This document shows, piece after piece, positions 7,947 to 17,963 of a stretch of 64,000 nt of DNA. Within the stretch, counting starts at the first letter, position 1, and every line of letters begins with the position of its first letter. A program made the translations under genes and the position numbers. This DNA is from an uncultured Pelagibacteraceae bacterium (GTDB lineage: Bacteria; Pseudomonadota; Alphaproteobacteria; Pelagibacterales; Pelagibacteraceae), in assembly GCA_902560245.1 (NCBI GenBank), contig CACELK010000001.1, forward strand, positions 34,959-98,958, in the 5' to 3' direction. The notes under the pieces were generated by a model. The model did no database searches. It saw only the letters and a program-made list of their open reading frames with translations, and had not been told where the DNA came from.

Positions 7947-9946
7947 GTATTTTTTCTGTTATCAACTAAGCTGTCAACAACACTTGGATCTGCTAAAGTA
8001 GTAGTATCTCCTAATTGATCATGTTCATTTGCTGCAATTTTTCTAAGAATTCTTCGCATAATTTTTCCAGATCTGGTTTTTGGAAGTCCTGGTGAAAAAT
8101 GAATTAGATCTGGGGTAGCAATTGGACCAATTTGTTTTCTAACCCAAAGTTTTAACTCCCTTTCTAAATCATAATCTTCTTTTTCACCTGCATTTAATGT
8201 GACATAACAATATAAACCATTACCCTTAATATCGTGGGGATAACCTACCACTGCAGCCTCTGCTACTTTAGGATGTGCTACAAATGCACTTTCAATTTCT
8301 GCTGTTCCTAAGTTATGGCCAGATACAATTATTACATCATCTACCCGTCCTGTAATCCAATAATATCCATCTTTGTCTCTCCTACATCCATCACCCGTAA
8401 AATATTTCCCGTCAAATTGAGAGAAATAAGTATCTATAAACCTTTGATGATCTCCATAAACTGTTCTCATTTGTCCTGGCCAAGATTGAGCTATACATAG
8501 TCTTCCTTGACACTCTCCTTTTAAAATTTCGCCCTTTTCATTAACAATAACTGGTTTGATTCCATAAAAAGGTTTAGTTGCTGAACCTGGTTTTAAATTA
8601 ATAGCTCCTGTTTGTGGACTAATAAGTATTCCACCAGTTTCTGTTTGCCACCAAGTATCAACAATAGGACATTTTGAATTTCCAACAGTTTTAAAATACC
8701 ACATCCATGCTTCTGGATTTATTGGTTCTCCAACAGTTCCTAATAGTTTTAGGGATTTTCTAGAAGTTTTTTTGAGCGGACCTTCACCTTCTCTCATAAG
8801 TGCTCTTATTGCTGTTGGTGCTGTATAAAAAATATTAACTTTATATTTATCAACAATTTGCCACCATCTAGAACTATCTGGATATGTTGGTATACCCTCA
8901 AACATAATTGTAGTTGCACCGTTAGAAAGTGGTCCATAAATTATGTAACTATGGCCTGTAATCCAACCAATATCAGCGGTACACCAATAAATATCTTTTG
9001 GTTTATAATTAAAAATATATTGATGCGTCATTGAAGCATAAACCATATACCCACCGGTAGTATGTAAAACACCTTTTGGCTTTCCAGTTGAGCCCGAAGT
9101 ATAAAGTATAAACAAAGGATCTTCAGCATTCATCTCCTCTGGTTCACAATTATTGGAAACATTTTTGATCATGTCATGATACCAAACGTCTCTTTTATTT
9201 TCCCAATTAATATAATTTCCAGTTCTTTTTATAACTATACACTTTTTAATATCTCTACATTTAGATAAAGCTTGATCTGTTATATCTTTAAGGGGTATAG
9301 TTTTTCCACCTCTAACTCCTTCATCTGCAGTAATAACAAAGTCAGACTCGCAATCGTCAATCCTTCCAGCTATAGAGTCGGGAGAAAAACCACCAAATAT
9401 TATTGAATGGATCGCTCCTATTCTTGCGCATGCTAGCATAGTAAATGCTAATTCTGGAATCATCGTAAGATATATTGTTACTCGATCACCTTTTTTAACA
9501 CCTATCTGCTTAAGTCCATTCGCAACTCTTGAAACTTCTTTATATAATTGTTTATAGGAAATTTTTTTGGTTTCTTTTGGATCGTCACCAACCCACAATA
9601 TTGCTGTTTTATCTTTTTTATCTTTTAAATGTCTATCGATACAGTTCTGAGATGCATTTAAGGTTCCGTCTTCATACCATTTAATGAAGACTTCATCTTT
9701 ACTATATTTAACATTTTTTATTTTTTTGTATGGTTTGATCCAGGTTATTCTTTTACCCTCTCTTTTCCAAAATTCCTCATTATTTTTTATTGATTTTGTA
9801 TATTTTTTTTCATATCCAGATTTATTTACTAAAGCTTTTTTAATCCATTCACTTTTTGTTTTAAATATTAATTCGCCTTTATCTTTTTTACTTTTCTTTG
9901 TATCTCTTGAATTTTTCTTTTTTTTATTTTTTCTTTTTTTTGGCAT
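7943..9946 (-). CDS. acs: Acetyl-CoA synthetase (AMP-forming)
   Basis: An ANL-family enzyme that activates acetate to acetyl-CoA through acetyl-AMP. Motifs are the P-loop-like [47 protein letters not shown], and the C-terminal [11 protein letters not shown], whose lysine is the catalytic residue and usual acetylation site. The track ORF starts at a TTG at 9961. I prefer the ATG at 9946 (667 residues), although both overlap the end of the upstream EVE gene, by 38 or 23 bases. The first 30 residues are an unusually lysine-rich extension ([11 protein letters not shown]). With the symporter pair it forms a plausible acetate uptake and activation set. Confidence 0.95.
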   Translation of the reverse strand: MPKKRKNKKKKNSRDTKKSKKDKGELIFKTKSEWIKKALVNKSGYEKKYTKSIKNNEEFWKREGKRITWIKPYKKIKNVKYSKDEVFIKWYEDGTLNASQNCIDRHLKDKKDKTAILWVGDDPKETKKISYKQLYKEVSRVANGLKQIGVKKGDRVTIYLTMIPELAFTMLACARIGAIHSIIFGGFSPDSIAGRIDDCESDFVITADEGVRGGKTIPLKDITDQALSKCRDIKKCIVIKRTGNYINWENKRDVWYHDMIKNVSNNCEPEEMNAEDPLFILYTSGSTGKPKGVLHTTGGYMVYASMTHQYIFNYKPKDIYWCTADIGWITGHSYIIYGPLSNGATTIMFEGIPTYPDSSRWWQIVDKYKVNIFYTAPTAIRALMREGEGPLKKTSRKSLKLLGTVGEPINPEAWMWYFKTVGNSKCPIVDTWWQTETGGILISPQTGAINLKPGSATKPFYGIKPVIVNEKGEILKGECQGRLCIAQSWPGQMRTVYGDHQRFIDTYFSQFDGKYFTGDGCRRDKDGYYWITGRVDDVIIVSGHNLGTAEIESAFVAHPKVAEAAVVGYPHDIKGNGLYCYVTLNAGEKEDYDLERELKLWVRKQIGPIATPDLIHFSPGLPKTRSGKIMRRILRKIAANEHDQLGDTTTLADPSVVDSLVDNRKNT

Positions 9947-10370
9947 GAATTTTTTTATCAATATTACCCATCTTATTTAGAATTTTCCAGCTTTTAGAAT
10001 CAATTGGCATTACTGATAATCTGCTTTGTTTTATAAGTGATAAATGCCTTAGTTTTAAGCTTTTTTTTATATTTTCTAATCTAACAGGCTTTTTAAGCTT
10101 ATTTCTAAATTTTACTTGAACTGCAACAAATTTTTTTTCCTTATCTGTAGGATCAATAAATGCCTCTTTAACAACCTCTACCACACCAACAATTTCTTTT
10201 CCTATATTTGAATGGTAAAAAAAAGAGAGATCTCCTTTTTTCATTTGTTTTAAATTATTTGCTGCTTGATAATTTCGAACCCCATCCCATATAGATCCTT
10301 TTAAACCCTCTTTTTTTTGCTGGTCTATTGACCAGACATCAGGTTCAGATTTTAATAACCAGTACTTCAT
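9924..10370 (-). CDS. EVE domain-containing protein
   Basis: A 148-residue member of the EVE family (PUA-like fold, related to human THYN1), recognised by [45 protein letters not shown] and [19 protein letters not shown] domains bind modified bases in nucleic acids, and many bacterial copies are housekeeping genes of unknown target. The last residues are lysine-rich (HAKKKKK), and the gene end overlaps the start of acs in another frame, so the A-rich DNA codes for lysine in both proteins. It is the first gene of an EVE - acs unit. Confidence 0.9.
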   Translation of the reverse strand: MKYWLLKSEPDVWSIDQQKKEGLKGSIWDGVRNYQAANNLKQMKKGDLSFFYHSNIGKEIVGVVEVVKEAFIDPTDKEKKFVAVQVKFRNKLKKPVRLENIKKSLKLRHLSLIKQSRLSVMPIDSKSWKILNKMGNIDKKIHAKKKKK

Positions 10371-10450
10371 TTTCTTATTAGCAAAGCTGTGATTTTATAA
10401 AAAACATATTTTATTTTACGCAATTTTTTATAAATTATATATTAAAAAGA

Positions 10451-12535
10451 ATGAATTCTAAATTTAAAGATGCCCTTAATTATTTTAAAAAAGGTCAATT
10501 AGATGAGTCAAAAAAAATTTTTCTAGAAATTTTAGAAAAAGAACAAAATAATTTTGATGTTTACTTTGCTTTAGGTATAATTTTTTTTAAACAAAAAGAG
10601 TATTCCAAATCAGAAAATTTTTTAAATAAAGGAATTAAAATTAAACCCAAAAATGTAGAAATATATAATTTATTGGCAATTGTATTACTTCATCTTAAAA
10701 AATTTGATTTAGCTATTGATAATTGGAATATAGCTTTAAAACTAAAACCAAATTATTTAGAGGCTTACAATAATTTAGGTAATTTATTTTTTGAGCTAGG
10801 AAGGAATGAAGAAGCTTTAAATAACTACAGAAGAGCTTTAGAGATTAATCCAGATTTTGCTGAAGCTTATAACAATCAAGGAAATGTTCTTCTAAAATTG
10901 AAAAAAATTGAAGATGCGTTAAAAAGTTATCAAAAAGCGCTAGAAATTAAGCCTGATTATGTTCAGGCCTATCATAATTGCGGTCAGGCATACTTTGAGA
11001 AAAAACAATTAGGAGAAGCACTTAAATGCTATGAAAAAGCTTTAAATTATAATCCTGATTTTGCAGAGGCATACTTTGATAAAGGAAATATTTTTGTCGA
11101 ACAAGATAATAATGAGGCGGCTATCGAATGTTTTCAAAAAGCTTTAAGACTTAAACCAGAATTTGAAAATAAACTTGGTATGATTATACATCAAAAACAA
11201 AGAATTTGCGATTGGAATACCTTAGATCAGGATATAAAAAAGATTGAAAATAAAATTTTACAGTCTGAAAAATTATCTAGTCCATTTTTCTTTCTATCTA
11301 TAAATAATTCACTAAACCTACAAAAGATTCTTGCAGAAAAATGGTTCAGAAATGAATTTGCTTTAGTCGATAATGTTTTTGAACCAAATAAAAAAAATAA
11401 AGTTAATAAAAAAATAAAAATTGGGTATTACTCCGCTGATTTTAGAGAACATGCAGTTGGCCAATTAATGGTAAATTTATTTGAATTACATGATAAATCA
11501 AAATTTGAAGTAATCGCTTTTTACTTTGGACCAATTGAGGATGATATCATCAAAAAGAGGATTCTTTTAGCATCAAATAAATTTATTGACGTAAGTTTAA
11601 AAACTGAAAAACAAATAAGTAAAATCTCAAGAGAATTAGAAATCGATATTGCTGTTGATTTAATGGGTTATACAAAAAAAAATAGATTTAAAATATTTTC
11701 AGAAAGATCAGCTCCTTTACAAGTGAGCTATCTTGGTTATCCAGGTACAACAGGCGCTAATTGTATCGATTATTTAATTGCTGATAAATTTCTAATATCG
11801 AAAAATGAAGAAAAATATTATTCTGAAAAGATAATTTATTTACCAAACTCTTATATGGTAAACAAACTCACTAAAAAAAAATCAGAGAAAATTTTAACAA
11901 GAAAAGAATTTGGCATACCTGAAGAGAGCTTTGTTTTTTGTTGTTTCAATCAAAGTTATAAAATATTACCTCAGATTTTCGATATTTGGATGAAAATATT
12001 AAAAAGGGTCGACGGTAGTGTCCTTTGGTTGTCTCAAACAAACAAAACCTCAAAAAAAAACCTTTTAAAAGAAGCTGCAACCAGAGATATCAAGTCTAAT
12101 CGAATAATATTTTCATCGCGTCTTCAAATTGTAGAAGAATATTTAGATAGATTCAGATTGGCAGATTTATTTCTTGATACATTCCCCTATACCGCACACT
12201 CAATTTGCAGTGATTCGTTAAAATCTGGATTACCAGTTTTGACGCTTAAAGGTGAAACATTTGCAAGTAGAGTTTCATCAAGTTTTTTAAAGGTTTTAGA
12301 ATTAGAAGAATTAGTTGTAAATTCTGTAAAAGAATATGAGGATAGAGCTGTCGAGCTTGCCAACGACCTGTCTAAATTAAAAAATGTAAAAAATAAATTA
12401 GATATTAATAAAAATAAATCGCCATTATTTGACACAAAACTTTTTACAAAACATATTGAACAAGCATATATAGAAATTTATAAAAAATATAATGAAAACC
12501 TAAAACCAGACACTATTTATTTAAAAAATGTATAA
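10451..12535 (+). CDS. TPR-repeat O-GlcNAc transferase-like glycosyltransferase (GT41)
   Basis: A 694-residue protein. Residues 1 to about 240 hold roughly seven tetratricopeptide repeats, for example EAYNNLGNLFFELGRNEEAL and AYHNCGQAYFEKKQLGEALK. From about residue 318 comes a glycosyltransferase family 41 domain with the markers KIGYYSADFREHAVGQLM, DLMGYTKKNR, LQVSYLGYPGTTGA, FCCFNQSYKILPQIFDIW and DLFLDTFPYTAHS. Family members move a sugar from a UDP-sugar to Ser/Thr residues. Bacterial copies may act on surface proteins or other substrates, and the target here is unknown. It stands alone, convergent with tsaD with only 8 bases between. Confidence 0.88.
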   Translation: MNSKFKDALNYFKKGQLDESKKIFLEILEKEQNNFDVYFALGIIFFKQKEYSKSENFLNKGIKIKPKNVEIYNLLAIVLLHLKKFDLAIDNWNIALKLKPNYLEAYNNLGNLFFELGRNEEALNNYRRALEINPDFAEAYNNQGNVLLKLKKIEDALKSYQKALEIKPDYVQAYHNCGQAYFEKKQLGEALKCYEKALNYNPDFAEAYFDKGNIFVEQDNNEAAIECFQKALRLKPEFENKLGMIIHQKQRICDWNTLDQDIKKIENKILQSEKLSSPFFFLSINNSLNLQKILAEKWFRNEFALVDNVFEPNKKNKVNKKIKIGYYSADFREHAVGQLMVNLFELHDKSKFEVIAFYFGPIEDDIIKKRILLASNKFIDVSLKTEKQISKISRELEIDIAVDLMGYTKKNRFKIFSERSAPLQVSYLGYPGTTGANCIDYLIADKFLISKNEEKYYSEKIIYLPNSYMVNKLTKKKSEKILTRKEFGIPEESFVFCCFNQSYKILPQIFDIWMKILKRVDGSVLWLSQTNKTSKKNLLKEAATRDIKSNRIIFSSRLQIVEEYLDRFRLADLFLDTFPYTAHSICSDSLKSGLPVLTLKGETFASRVSSSFLKVLELEELVVNSVKEYEDRAVELANDLSKLKNVKNKLDINKNKSPLFDTKLFTKHIEQAYIEIYKKYNENLKPDTIYLKNV

Positions 12536-12543
12536 ACGTTTTT

Positions 12544-13614
12544 CTATAATTTTACACCTGCTCCTTTCAAAAAAATTGCTTTTTCATCTAATGCCCATCT
12601 TGGTTTTGCCGGGAAGTCTAATTTATTGAACTGTTTTTTTTTAAATTTTTCTAAACCAACCATGGCTATCATGGCAGCATTATCACCGCATAAGTTTATT
12701 GGAGGAAAAATTGACTCAAAATTTTCCTCAATACATAAATTTTTTAAAACATTTCTTATTTTTTTATTTGCAGCAACTCCTCCAGCTACCACAAATTTAT
12801 TACCTTCCATATTCGACTTTTTAAATTCTTGAAATGCTATCTTACTTTTTTTATATAATATTTCTTCAATAGTTTTTTGAAAAGACGCAGCCAGATCATA
12901 TTTTTCTTTTTTAGTTTTTATTTTTTTTGAAATTTTTAAAACTGCGGTTTTAAGGCCTGAAAAAGATAAGTTGCAGCCTCCTCTATTAATTATTGGTTTT
13001 GGTAAATTAAATTTGTAAGGATTTCCTTTTTTTGCACACTCTTCTAACTTAGGACCTCCAGGAAACCCAATTCCAATTAATTTTGCAGTTTTATCAAAAG
13101 CTTCACCAACAGCATCGTCAATTGTAGTTCCTAATCTTTTGTATTTTCCTAAATTTTCTACGCTCAGGAATTGGCTATGACCGCCTGAAATCAAAAGAAG
13201 TAAGTAGGGATAATTGAGATTTGAATTTAACTTAGGGCTTAAAGCATGTCCTTCAAGATGATTTACGGCTATAAAAGGTTTTTTTAAAGAGGAAGCAACA
13301 GCTTTCCCAAAGTTCAAACCTACTGACAAACAAACAATGAGTCCAGGACCAGCTGTAACTGCAACAGCATCTAAATTTTTCATTTTAATACCACTATCAA
13401 TAATTGCTTTTTGAGTTATTAAGTCAATTTTTTCTGCGTGAGCTCTTGCTGCAAGTTCTGGAACAACTCCACCAAATTTTCTGTGAATTTCAAATTGACT
13501 TGATACTATATTAGATAAAATTTTTATTTCTCCATGGTCATTTTCTTGTATTACTGCTGCGGCAGTTTCGTCACAGCTTGTTTCAATACCTAAAATAATC
13601 AGTTTTTTTTTCAT
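12544..13614 (-). CDS. tsaD: tRNA N6-adenosine threonylcarbamoyltransferase
   Basis: TsaD (formerly Gcp) transfers the threonylcarbamoyl group to A37 of ANN-decoding tRNAs, working with TsaB and TsaE. The sequence shows LGIETSCDETAAAV, the metal-binding HxxxH in NHLEGHALSP, LLLISGGHSQF, GEAFDKTAKLIG, and FVVAGGVAANK. The track ORF begins at 13632, adding MRLSNL. I prefer the ATG at 13614 because MKKKLIILGIETSCDET is the usual family start, giving 356 residues. It is divergent from hemC, an arrangement common in alphaproteobacteria. Confidence 0.96.
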   Translation of the reverse strand: MKKKLIILGIETSCDETAAAVIQENDHGEIKILSNIVSSQFEIHRKFGGVVPELAARAHAEKIDLITQKAIIDSGIKMKNLDAVAVTAGPGLIVCLSVGLNFGKAVASSLKKPFIAVNHLEGHALSPKLNSNLNYPYLLLLISGGHSQFLSVENLGKYKRLGTTIDDAVGEAFDKTAKLIGIGFPGGPKLEECAKKGNPYKFNLPKPIINRGGCNLSFSGLKTAVLKISKKIKTKKEKYDLAASFQKTIEEILYKKSKIAFQEFKKSNMEGNKFVVAGGVAANKKIRNVLKNLCIEENFESIFPPINLCGDNAAMIAMVGLEKFKKKQFNKLDFPAKPRWALDEKAIFLKGAGVKL

Positions 13615-13660
13615 TAAATTACTTAATCTCAATGTAAGATACTGATTATAAACAAATTAA

Positions 13661-14575
13661 ATGAAAAGCAAAAAAATTATTATTGGTTCTCGTGGCAGTA
13701 AATTAGCATTGATTTATGCCGAAAGGGCTAAAAATGAAATTTTAAAAATTTCAAAAAAGTGCGACATTGAAATAAAAAAAATAACAACAAAAGGAGATGT
13801 TGTTCAAGACAAAAGACTTTCAGACACTGGAGGAAAAGGATTATTTTGTAAATTAATTGAAGAAGAATTAATAAATAAAAAAATAGATATTGCTGTTCAC
13901 GCTTTGAAAGATCTTCCATCTGAACAAACGAAAGGTTTAATTACCGACTGTTTCTTAGAAAGAAATGATCCAAGAGAGATTTTAATTAGTAAAAATAATT
14001 TGAGTCTTCAAAAAATTAGCGCTGGTTCTGTAGTTGGTACATCTTCATTTAGAAGAGAGTTTCAGTTAAAAAAAATCAGAAAAGATTTAAGATATAAAGT
14101 TATTAGGGGAAACGTTGATACTAGAATTGAAAAATTGAATAGAAATCTTTTTGATGCAATAATTTTATCTTATGCTGGGGTTAAATTTTTAAATTTAACG
14201 GATCACATTTCCCAAATTTTCTCAACATCAGAAATTATTCCTAGCGCAGGCCAAGGTGTTATTGCATTACAATGTAGAAAAAATGACTATGAAATTAGAA
14301 ATTTATTAAATAAAGTAAATCATAAAAAAACACATGATTGTATGCAGGCTGAGAGGAGTGTACTTAAAATTCTAGAAGGAGATTGTGAAACAGCTGTTGG
14401 AGCTTTTGCTCAAATTGATAGAGATAAAATTTTCTTAGAAGCAGAATTATTTTCTTTGGACGGCAAACAAAGATTTTATATTAAATCATCAAAAGATAAA
14501 AATTTAGCAACCAAACTTGGAGAAGAAGTTGGAAAAATGCTTAAAAAACAATCTAAAAACTCGTATAAAAAATAA
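13661..14575 (+). CDS. hemC: Hydroxymethylbilane synthase (porphobilinogen deaminase)
   Basis: A 304-residue enzyme polymerising four porphobilinogens into hydroxymethylbilane during heme synthesis. Motifs are IIGSRGSKLALIYAERA, TTKGDVVQDKRL, VHALKDLPSE, NDPREILIS, GTSSFRREFQLKK, VIRGNVDTRIEKL, and LEGDCETAVGAFA, which contains the cysteine that anchors the dipyrromethane cofactor. It is 2 bases from hemD, so the two form an operon that continues into MscS, YggT and folD with gaps under 10 bases. Heme made here could serve the cytochrome c maturation genes at 23-27 kb. Confidence 0.97.
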   Translation: MKSKKIIIGSRGSKLALIYAERAKNEILKISKKCDIEIKKITTKGDVVQDKRLSDTGGKGLFCKLIEEELINKKIDIAVHALKDLPSEQTKGLITDCFLERNDPREILISKNNLSLQKISAGSVVGTSSFRREFQLKKIRKDLRYKVIRGNVDTRIEKLNRNLFDAIILSYAGVKFLNLTDHISQIFSTSEIIPSAGQGVIALQCRKNDYEIRNLLNKVNHKKTHDCMQAERSVLKILEGDCETAVGAFAQIDRDKIFLEAELFSLDGKQRFYIKSSKDKNLATKLGEEVGKMLKKQSKNSYKK

Positions 14576-14577
14576 TT

Positions 14578-15276
14578 ATGCATATTTTGTTAACTAGACC
14601 TCTAGAAGATTGCCAAGAAATCATGATAAAGTTTCAAAAACTCGGTCATAAAGTATCACATATGCCGTTAATAAATATTGAAAAAAAAGAATACGAAGAA
14701 ATTAATTTTGAGGATTTTAAAGCTATAATTTTTACAAGCGCTAATGCGATAAAATTTTTGAATTTAAAAAAAATAAACAAAAAAATTAACTGTTTTTGCG
14801 TAGGTAGTTCAACCGAAAAAAAAGCTAGAGGTTTTGGATTTCAAAATACTTTCTCTGCTGGCGGAAATGTAAATAACTTGAAAGAAATTATTTTACAAAA
14901 TCTAAATACACATGATGGAAAATTGCTTTATGTAAGTGGAGAAATAGTTTCAAATGAACTTGACAAAGAACTAATTTCTGAAGGTTATGATGTGAAGAGA
15001 TTAATAAATTATAAGACTTATCATTTAGAGAATATTAATGAAGATTTTATAGAAAAAATTAAAATCAATTTGCCAAATATTGTTTATATATACTCGCAAA
15101 ATAGTGCTTTGAGTTTTTTGAATTTAATTAAGAAATATAACTTAGTAAATATTTGGCTAGATACTAATTTGATGTGTATTAGTGAAAAAACCTCTTCAGT
15201 TTTGAATGAAATTAAATGGAAAAAAATTTTTATTTTTAATCCTGGCGAAGAGGAATTTTTGCTATATAAAATTTAA
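14578..15276 (+). CDS. hemD: Uroporphyrinogen-III synthase
   Basis: A 232-residue protein of the fast-diverging HemD family. It begins with the typical ILLTRPLEDCQEIMIKFQKLGH, with LTRP as the family start motif, and contains FKAIIFTSANAIKFL, CVGSSTEKKARGFGF and YVSGEIVSNELDKELISEGYDV. HemD closes and inverts ring D of hydroxymethylbilane to make uroporphyrinogen III. Position directly after hemC strongly supports the call, since sequence conservation in this family is weak. Length is slightly short but normal. Confidence 0.92.
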   Translation: MHILLTRPLEDCQEIMIKFQKLGHKVSHMPLINIEKKEYEEINFEDFKAIIFTSANAIKFLNLKKINKKINCFCVGSSTEKKARGFGFQNTFSAGGNVNNLKEIILQNLNTHDGKLLYVSGEIVSNELDKELISEGYDVKRLINYKTYHLENINEDFIEKIKINLPNIVYIYSQNSALSFLNLIKKYNLVNIWLDTNLMCISEKTSSVLNEIKWKKIFIFNPGEEEFLLYKI

Positions 15277-15278
15277 TT

Positions 15279-16364
15279 ATGGAAATTTTTAATAATTTTA
15301 AAGACCTTTTTTTATCTGTATGGAATAAGGGCATACTTGGAGTTGATATATTTCAAATATTAATTGGAGTTGGAATATTTCTTATATTTTTAATTTTCAG
15401 GGGAATAATTGGTAAAATTATTATTAAAAAATTAGAAAGTATAACAAAAAAAACAAGCAACAAATTAGACGACACTTTTGTACTAGCAATGGAGGGGCCC
15501 GCAAGATTTTTTCCAATAGTTTTAGGTTTTTTTATTGCAAGTTATTACATGCCATTTTCAGAAGATAATAGAGAAATTGTTGACACAATAAACAGAACGC
15601 TTATCACTATTTTTATTTTTTGGGTAATGCATCAAATTATAGAACCAATCTCTTATATTTTAAGTGGTTTGGGCAAAGTTTTAACTAGAGAACTAATAGG
15701 TTGGATAATTAAATCTTTAAAAATTTTAATTTTTATCCTTGGCGTGGCTGCAGTTCTTGAGCTTTGGGGAATAAAAATAGGTCCAATAATAGCAGGGCTA
15801 GGTTTATTCGGTGTTGCTGTTGCTTTAGGAGCGCAAGATTTATTTAAAAATTTAATTTCTGGAATATTGGTTTTAGTTGAAAAGAGATTTAAAATTGGAG
15901 ACTGGATTCTTGTTGAAGATATAATAGAGGGGATTGTTGAAAAAATTGGTTTTAGATCAACAGTTATTAGAAAGTTTGATAAATCAATTGCAATTATTCC
16001 AAATTTTCAATTTGCAGAAAATGCAGTAATTAATATAAGCCAGACTACAAATTGGATCATTAGTTGGATAATTAATTTACAGTACGATACTACCGTTGAT
16101 CAGCTGAAATCTATAAGAAATGAAATTGAGAAATATATAAAGGAAAATGAAGATTACAAGCCAGAACTTGGTTATGCTGTCAGGATAGATAAGTTTGCAG
16201 ATAGCTCGATAGATATGTATATACGTTGCTTTACCAAAACAGATGATTGGGAGGAATGGTTAGCCGTAAAAGAAAGACTTGCTATTTCTATAAAGCAAAT
16301 TGTAGAAAAAAATAGAGCCTCTTTTGCTTTTCCAAGTCAGTCTATCTACGTTGAGAAAAAATGA
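15279..16364 (+). CDS. Small-conductance mechanosensitive channel (MscS family)
   Basis: A 361-residue inner-membrane protein with about five predicted helices, at roughly residues 20-42, 78-90, 105-125, 143-163 and 170-200. The pore helix and beta domain carry family motifs: GLGLFGVAVALGAQDLFKNLI, then LVEKRFKIGDWILVEDI, EGIVEKIGFRSTVIRKFD, and IIPNFQFAENAVINIS. MscS channels release solutes on osmotic downshock. The gene is 2 bases after hemD and overlaps the following yggT by 4 bases (ATGA), so it is embedded in the hemCD - folD operon without an obvious metabolic link. Confidence 0.93.
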   Translation: MEIFNNFKDLFLSVWNKGILGVDIFQILIGVGIFLIFLIFRGIIGKIIIKKLESITKKTSNKLDDTFVLAMEGPARFFPIVLGFFIASYYMPFSEDNREIVDTINRTLITIFIFWVMHQIIEPISYILSGLGKVLTRELIGWIIKSLKILIFILGVAAVLELWGIKIGPIIAGLGLFGVAVALGAQDLFKNLISGILVLVEKRFKIGDWILVEDIIEGIVEKIGFRSTVIRKFDKSIAIIPNFQFAENAVINISQTTNWIISWIINLQYDTTVDQLKSIRNEIEKYIKENEDYKPELGYAVRIDKFADSSIDMYIRCFTKTDDWEEWLAVKERLAISIKQIVEKNRASFAFPSQSIYVEKK

Positions 16365-16651
16365 TTGCTATTTTTTACTTAGTCCTCCAAATTTTAAAAT
16401 TATATTCATATGTTGTAATAGCAAATGTTATCATTAGTTGGTTGATTGCTTTCAATGTTTTAAACACACAAAATAGATTTGTTTATTCAATTTTAGAATT
16501 TACTTATCGTTTAACTGATCCGATTTTAAATAAAATTCGACGTTTTTTACCAAATTTAGGTAATCTTGATATATCTCCAATTATATTACTTTTATTGATT
16601 TGGTTTATAGAAATGTGTATGAAGCTCTACATAGCGCCAATAATATTTTAG
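16361..16651 (+). CDS. YggT family membrane protein
   Basis: A 96-residue protein with two membrane helices (about residues 10-30 and 68-90) and the classic YggT pattern: VVIANVIISWLIAFNVLN, then LTDPILNKIRRFLPNLGNLDISPIILL. The family is widespread in bacteria, often near division or osmoprotection genes, but without a defined biochemical role. Its ATG overlaps the stop codon of the MscS gene and folD follows after 6 bases. Association with a mechanosensitive channel hints at a membrane-stress role; that is inference. Confidence 0.88.
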   Translation: MIAIFYLVLQILKLYSYVVIANVIISWLIAFNVLNTQNRFVYSILEFTYRLTDPILNKIRRFLPNLGNLDISPIILLLLIWFIEMCMKLYIAPIIF

Positions 16652-16657
16652 TAAATT

Positions 16658-17503
16658 ATGATTTTAATTGATGGCAAAAAAGAAGCAGCTGAACTTAGGG
16701 AAAAGTTAAAGCAAGAGGTTTTTGAACTTAAATCTAAATATAATAAAGTTCCTGGATTGACTGTAATTTTAATTGGTGAATTAGCACCCAGCAAGATTTA
16801 TGTTAAAAATAAAGAAAAATCAGCTAATGAAGTTGGTTTAAAGTCTGAGGTAATTAGATATCCAGCAACAGTTGATGAAAAAACAGTTTTAAATAAAATT
16901 GAAGAACTAAATAACGATGAAAGCGTTTCAGGCATATTAGTCCAGCTTCCTCTTCCAAAACATATTGATAAGCAAAAAGTTATTGAAAAAATTCTACCGA
17001 GTAAAGATGTCGATGGATTCCATCCTATGAATGTTGGAAATTTATCTTCAGGATATGAGAGTTCTGTTCCTTGTACTCCTCTTGGATGTTATTTGCTAAT
17101 TAAAAAAATCGAGCCAAACTTAAATGGAAAAAAAGCTGTTGTTGTAGGAAGGTCAAATTTAAATGGAAAGCCAATGACACAACTTCTACTCAAAGAAAAT
17201 TGTACAGTTACAATTACACATTCTAAAACAAAAAATTTGAAAAGTGAGTGTTTAAAAGGCGATATAATTGTTGCAGCAGTTGGAATACCCGAGCTTGTCA
17301 AAGGAGATTGGGTAAAAAAAGATGCAATAGTAATTGATGTTGGTATTAATAAAACCGATAAAGGTATTGTTGGAGATGTTGCATTTGAAGAAGTTTCAAA
17401 AAATGCTAAAGCTTTAACACCTGTTCCTGGGGGTGTTGGACCGATGACTATAGCTTGCCTACTTAAAAATACTATTGAGTGTTTTAAAAGGGTCCAGAAA
17501 TAA
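16658..17503 (+). CDS. folD: Bifunctional methylenetetrahydrofolate dehydrogenase / cyclohydrolase
   Basis: A 281-residue FolD converting 5,10-methylene-THF to 10-formyl-THF through NADP-linked oxidation and hydrolysis. Motifs include IYVKNKEKSANEVGL with the catalytic lysine, GILVQLPLPKHID, PSKDVDGFHPMNVG, CTPLGC, VVVGRSNLNGKPM for nucleotide binding, and ALTPVPGGVGPMT. It links to purine synthesis (PurH uses 10-formyl-THF) and to the methyl-THF made by DmdA at 50 kb, whose one-carbon unit would be oxidised through this enzyme. It is the last gene of the hemC-hemD-mscS-yggT-folD run, ending 1 base from convergent psiE. Confidence 0.97.
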   Translation: MILIDGKKEAAELREKLKQEVFELKSKYNKVPGLTVILIGELAPSKIYVKNKEKSANEVGLKSEVIRYPATVDEKTVLNKIEELNNDESVSGILVQLPLPKHIDKQKVIEKILPSKDVDGFHPMNVGNLSSGYESSVPCTPLGCYLLIKKIEPNLNGKKAVVVGRSNLNGKPMTQLLLKENCTVTITHSKTKNLKSECLKGDIIVAAVGIPELVKGDWVKKDAIVIDVGINKTDKGIVGDVAFEEVSKNAKALTPVPGGVGPMTIACLLKNTIECFKRVQK

Positions 17504-17504
17504 A

Positions 17505-17888
17505 TTATTTTCTTTTATTTTTAGGTTTAATTCCAAGTTTGTCACTATGTCTTAATCTCAAAATTACAATTGCTGATGCAATTAAAGCTATAGCAACAGC
17601 TTCGTAAACTAACCCAGAAGGATCCATTTCTTTTCCCTGTAAAATAATAAATCGAGATAGTGCAGTAATAGCAATTAACAATGGAAGTGTAATACTAATT
17701 GATTGTTGACTCCAAAAAACTCTAACCATTGCTAAAACTTCTAGATATAGAAACATTAAAAGCAGGTCTGCTAATGTAACAGACTGATTTATATACATTG
17801 TTTTAATTTCTATTCCAACAGCAATAACCGTACTGATCAAAATTATTGTTAGAAGGCCGAGTTGTAAATTTTTTGTAATATTTTCCAT
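17505..17888 (-). CDS. PsiE family membrane protein
   Basis: A 127-residue protein with four hydrophobic helices and the phosphate-starvation-inducible PsiE pattern: LLLMFLYLEVLAMVRVFW in the middle and LVYEAVAIALIASAIVILRLR near the end. PsiE is induced by phosphate limitation in E. coli, but its biochemical function is unknown. No Pho box could be recognised upstream in the 75-base gap (17889-17963), which otherwise shows nothing but AT-rich sequence and a weak 4-bp hairpin. The call rests on sequence pattern; regulation by phosphate here is not shown. Confidence 0.8.
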   Translation of the reverse strand: MENITKNLQLGLLTIILISTVIAVGIEIKTMYINQSVTLADLLLMFLYLEVLAMVRVFWSQQSISITLPLLIAITALSRFIILQGKEMDPSGLVYEAVAIALIASAIVILRLRHSDKLGIKPKNKRK

Positions 17889-17963
17889 TATATAAATAAT
17901 TATTTATATACATTAATTTTTATTAAATACTAGCATTGTTGACGCAACTATTTTTAGTGAATT

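Noticed and set aside
17889-17963. Possible terminator between argG and psiE
   Set aside because: Only a 4-bp GTTG/CAAC stem and no T-run in the minus-strand direction needed.
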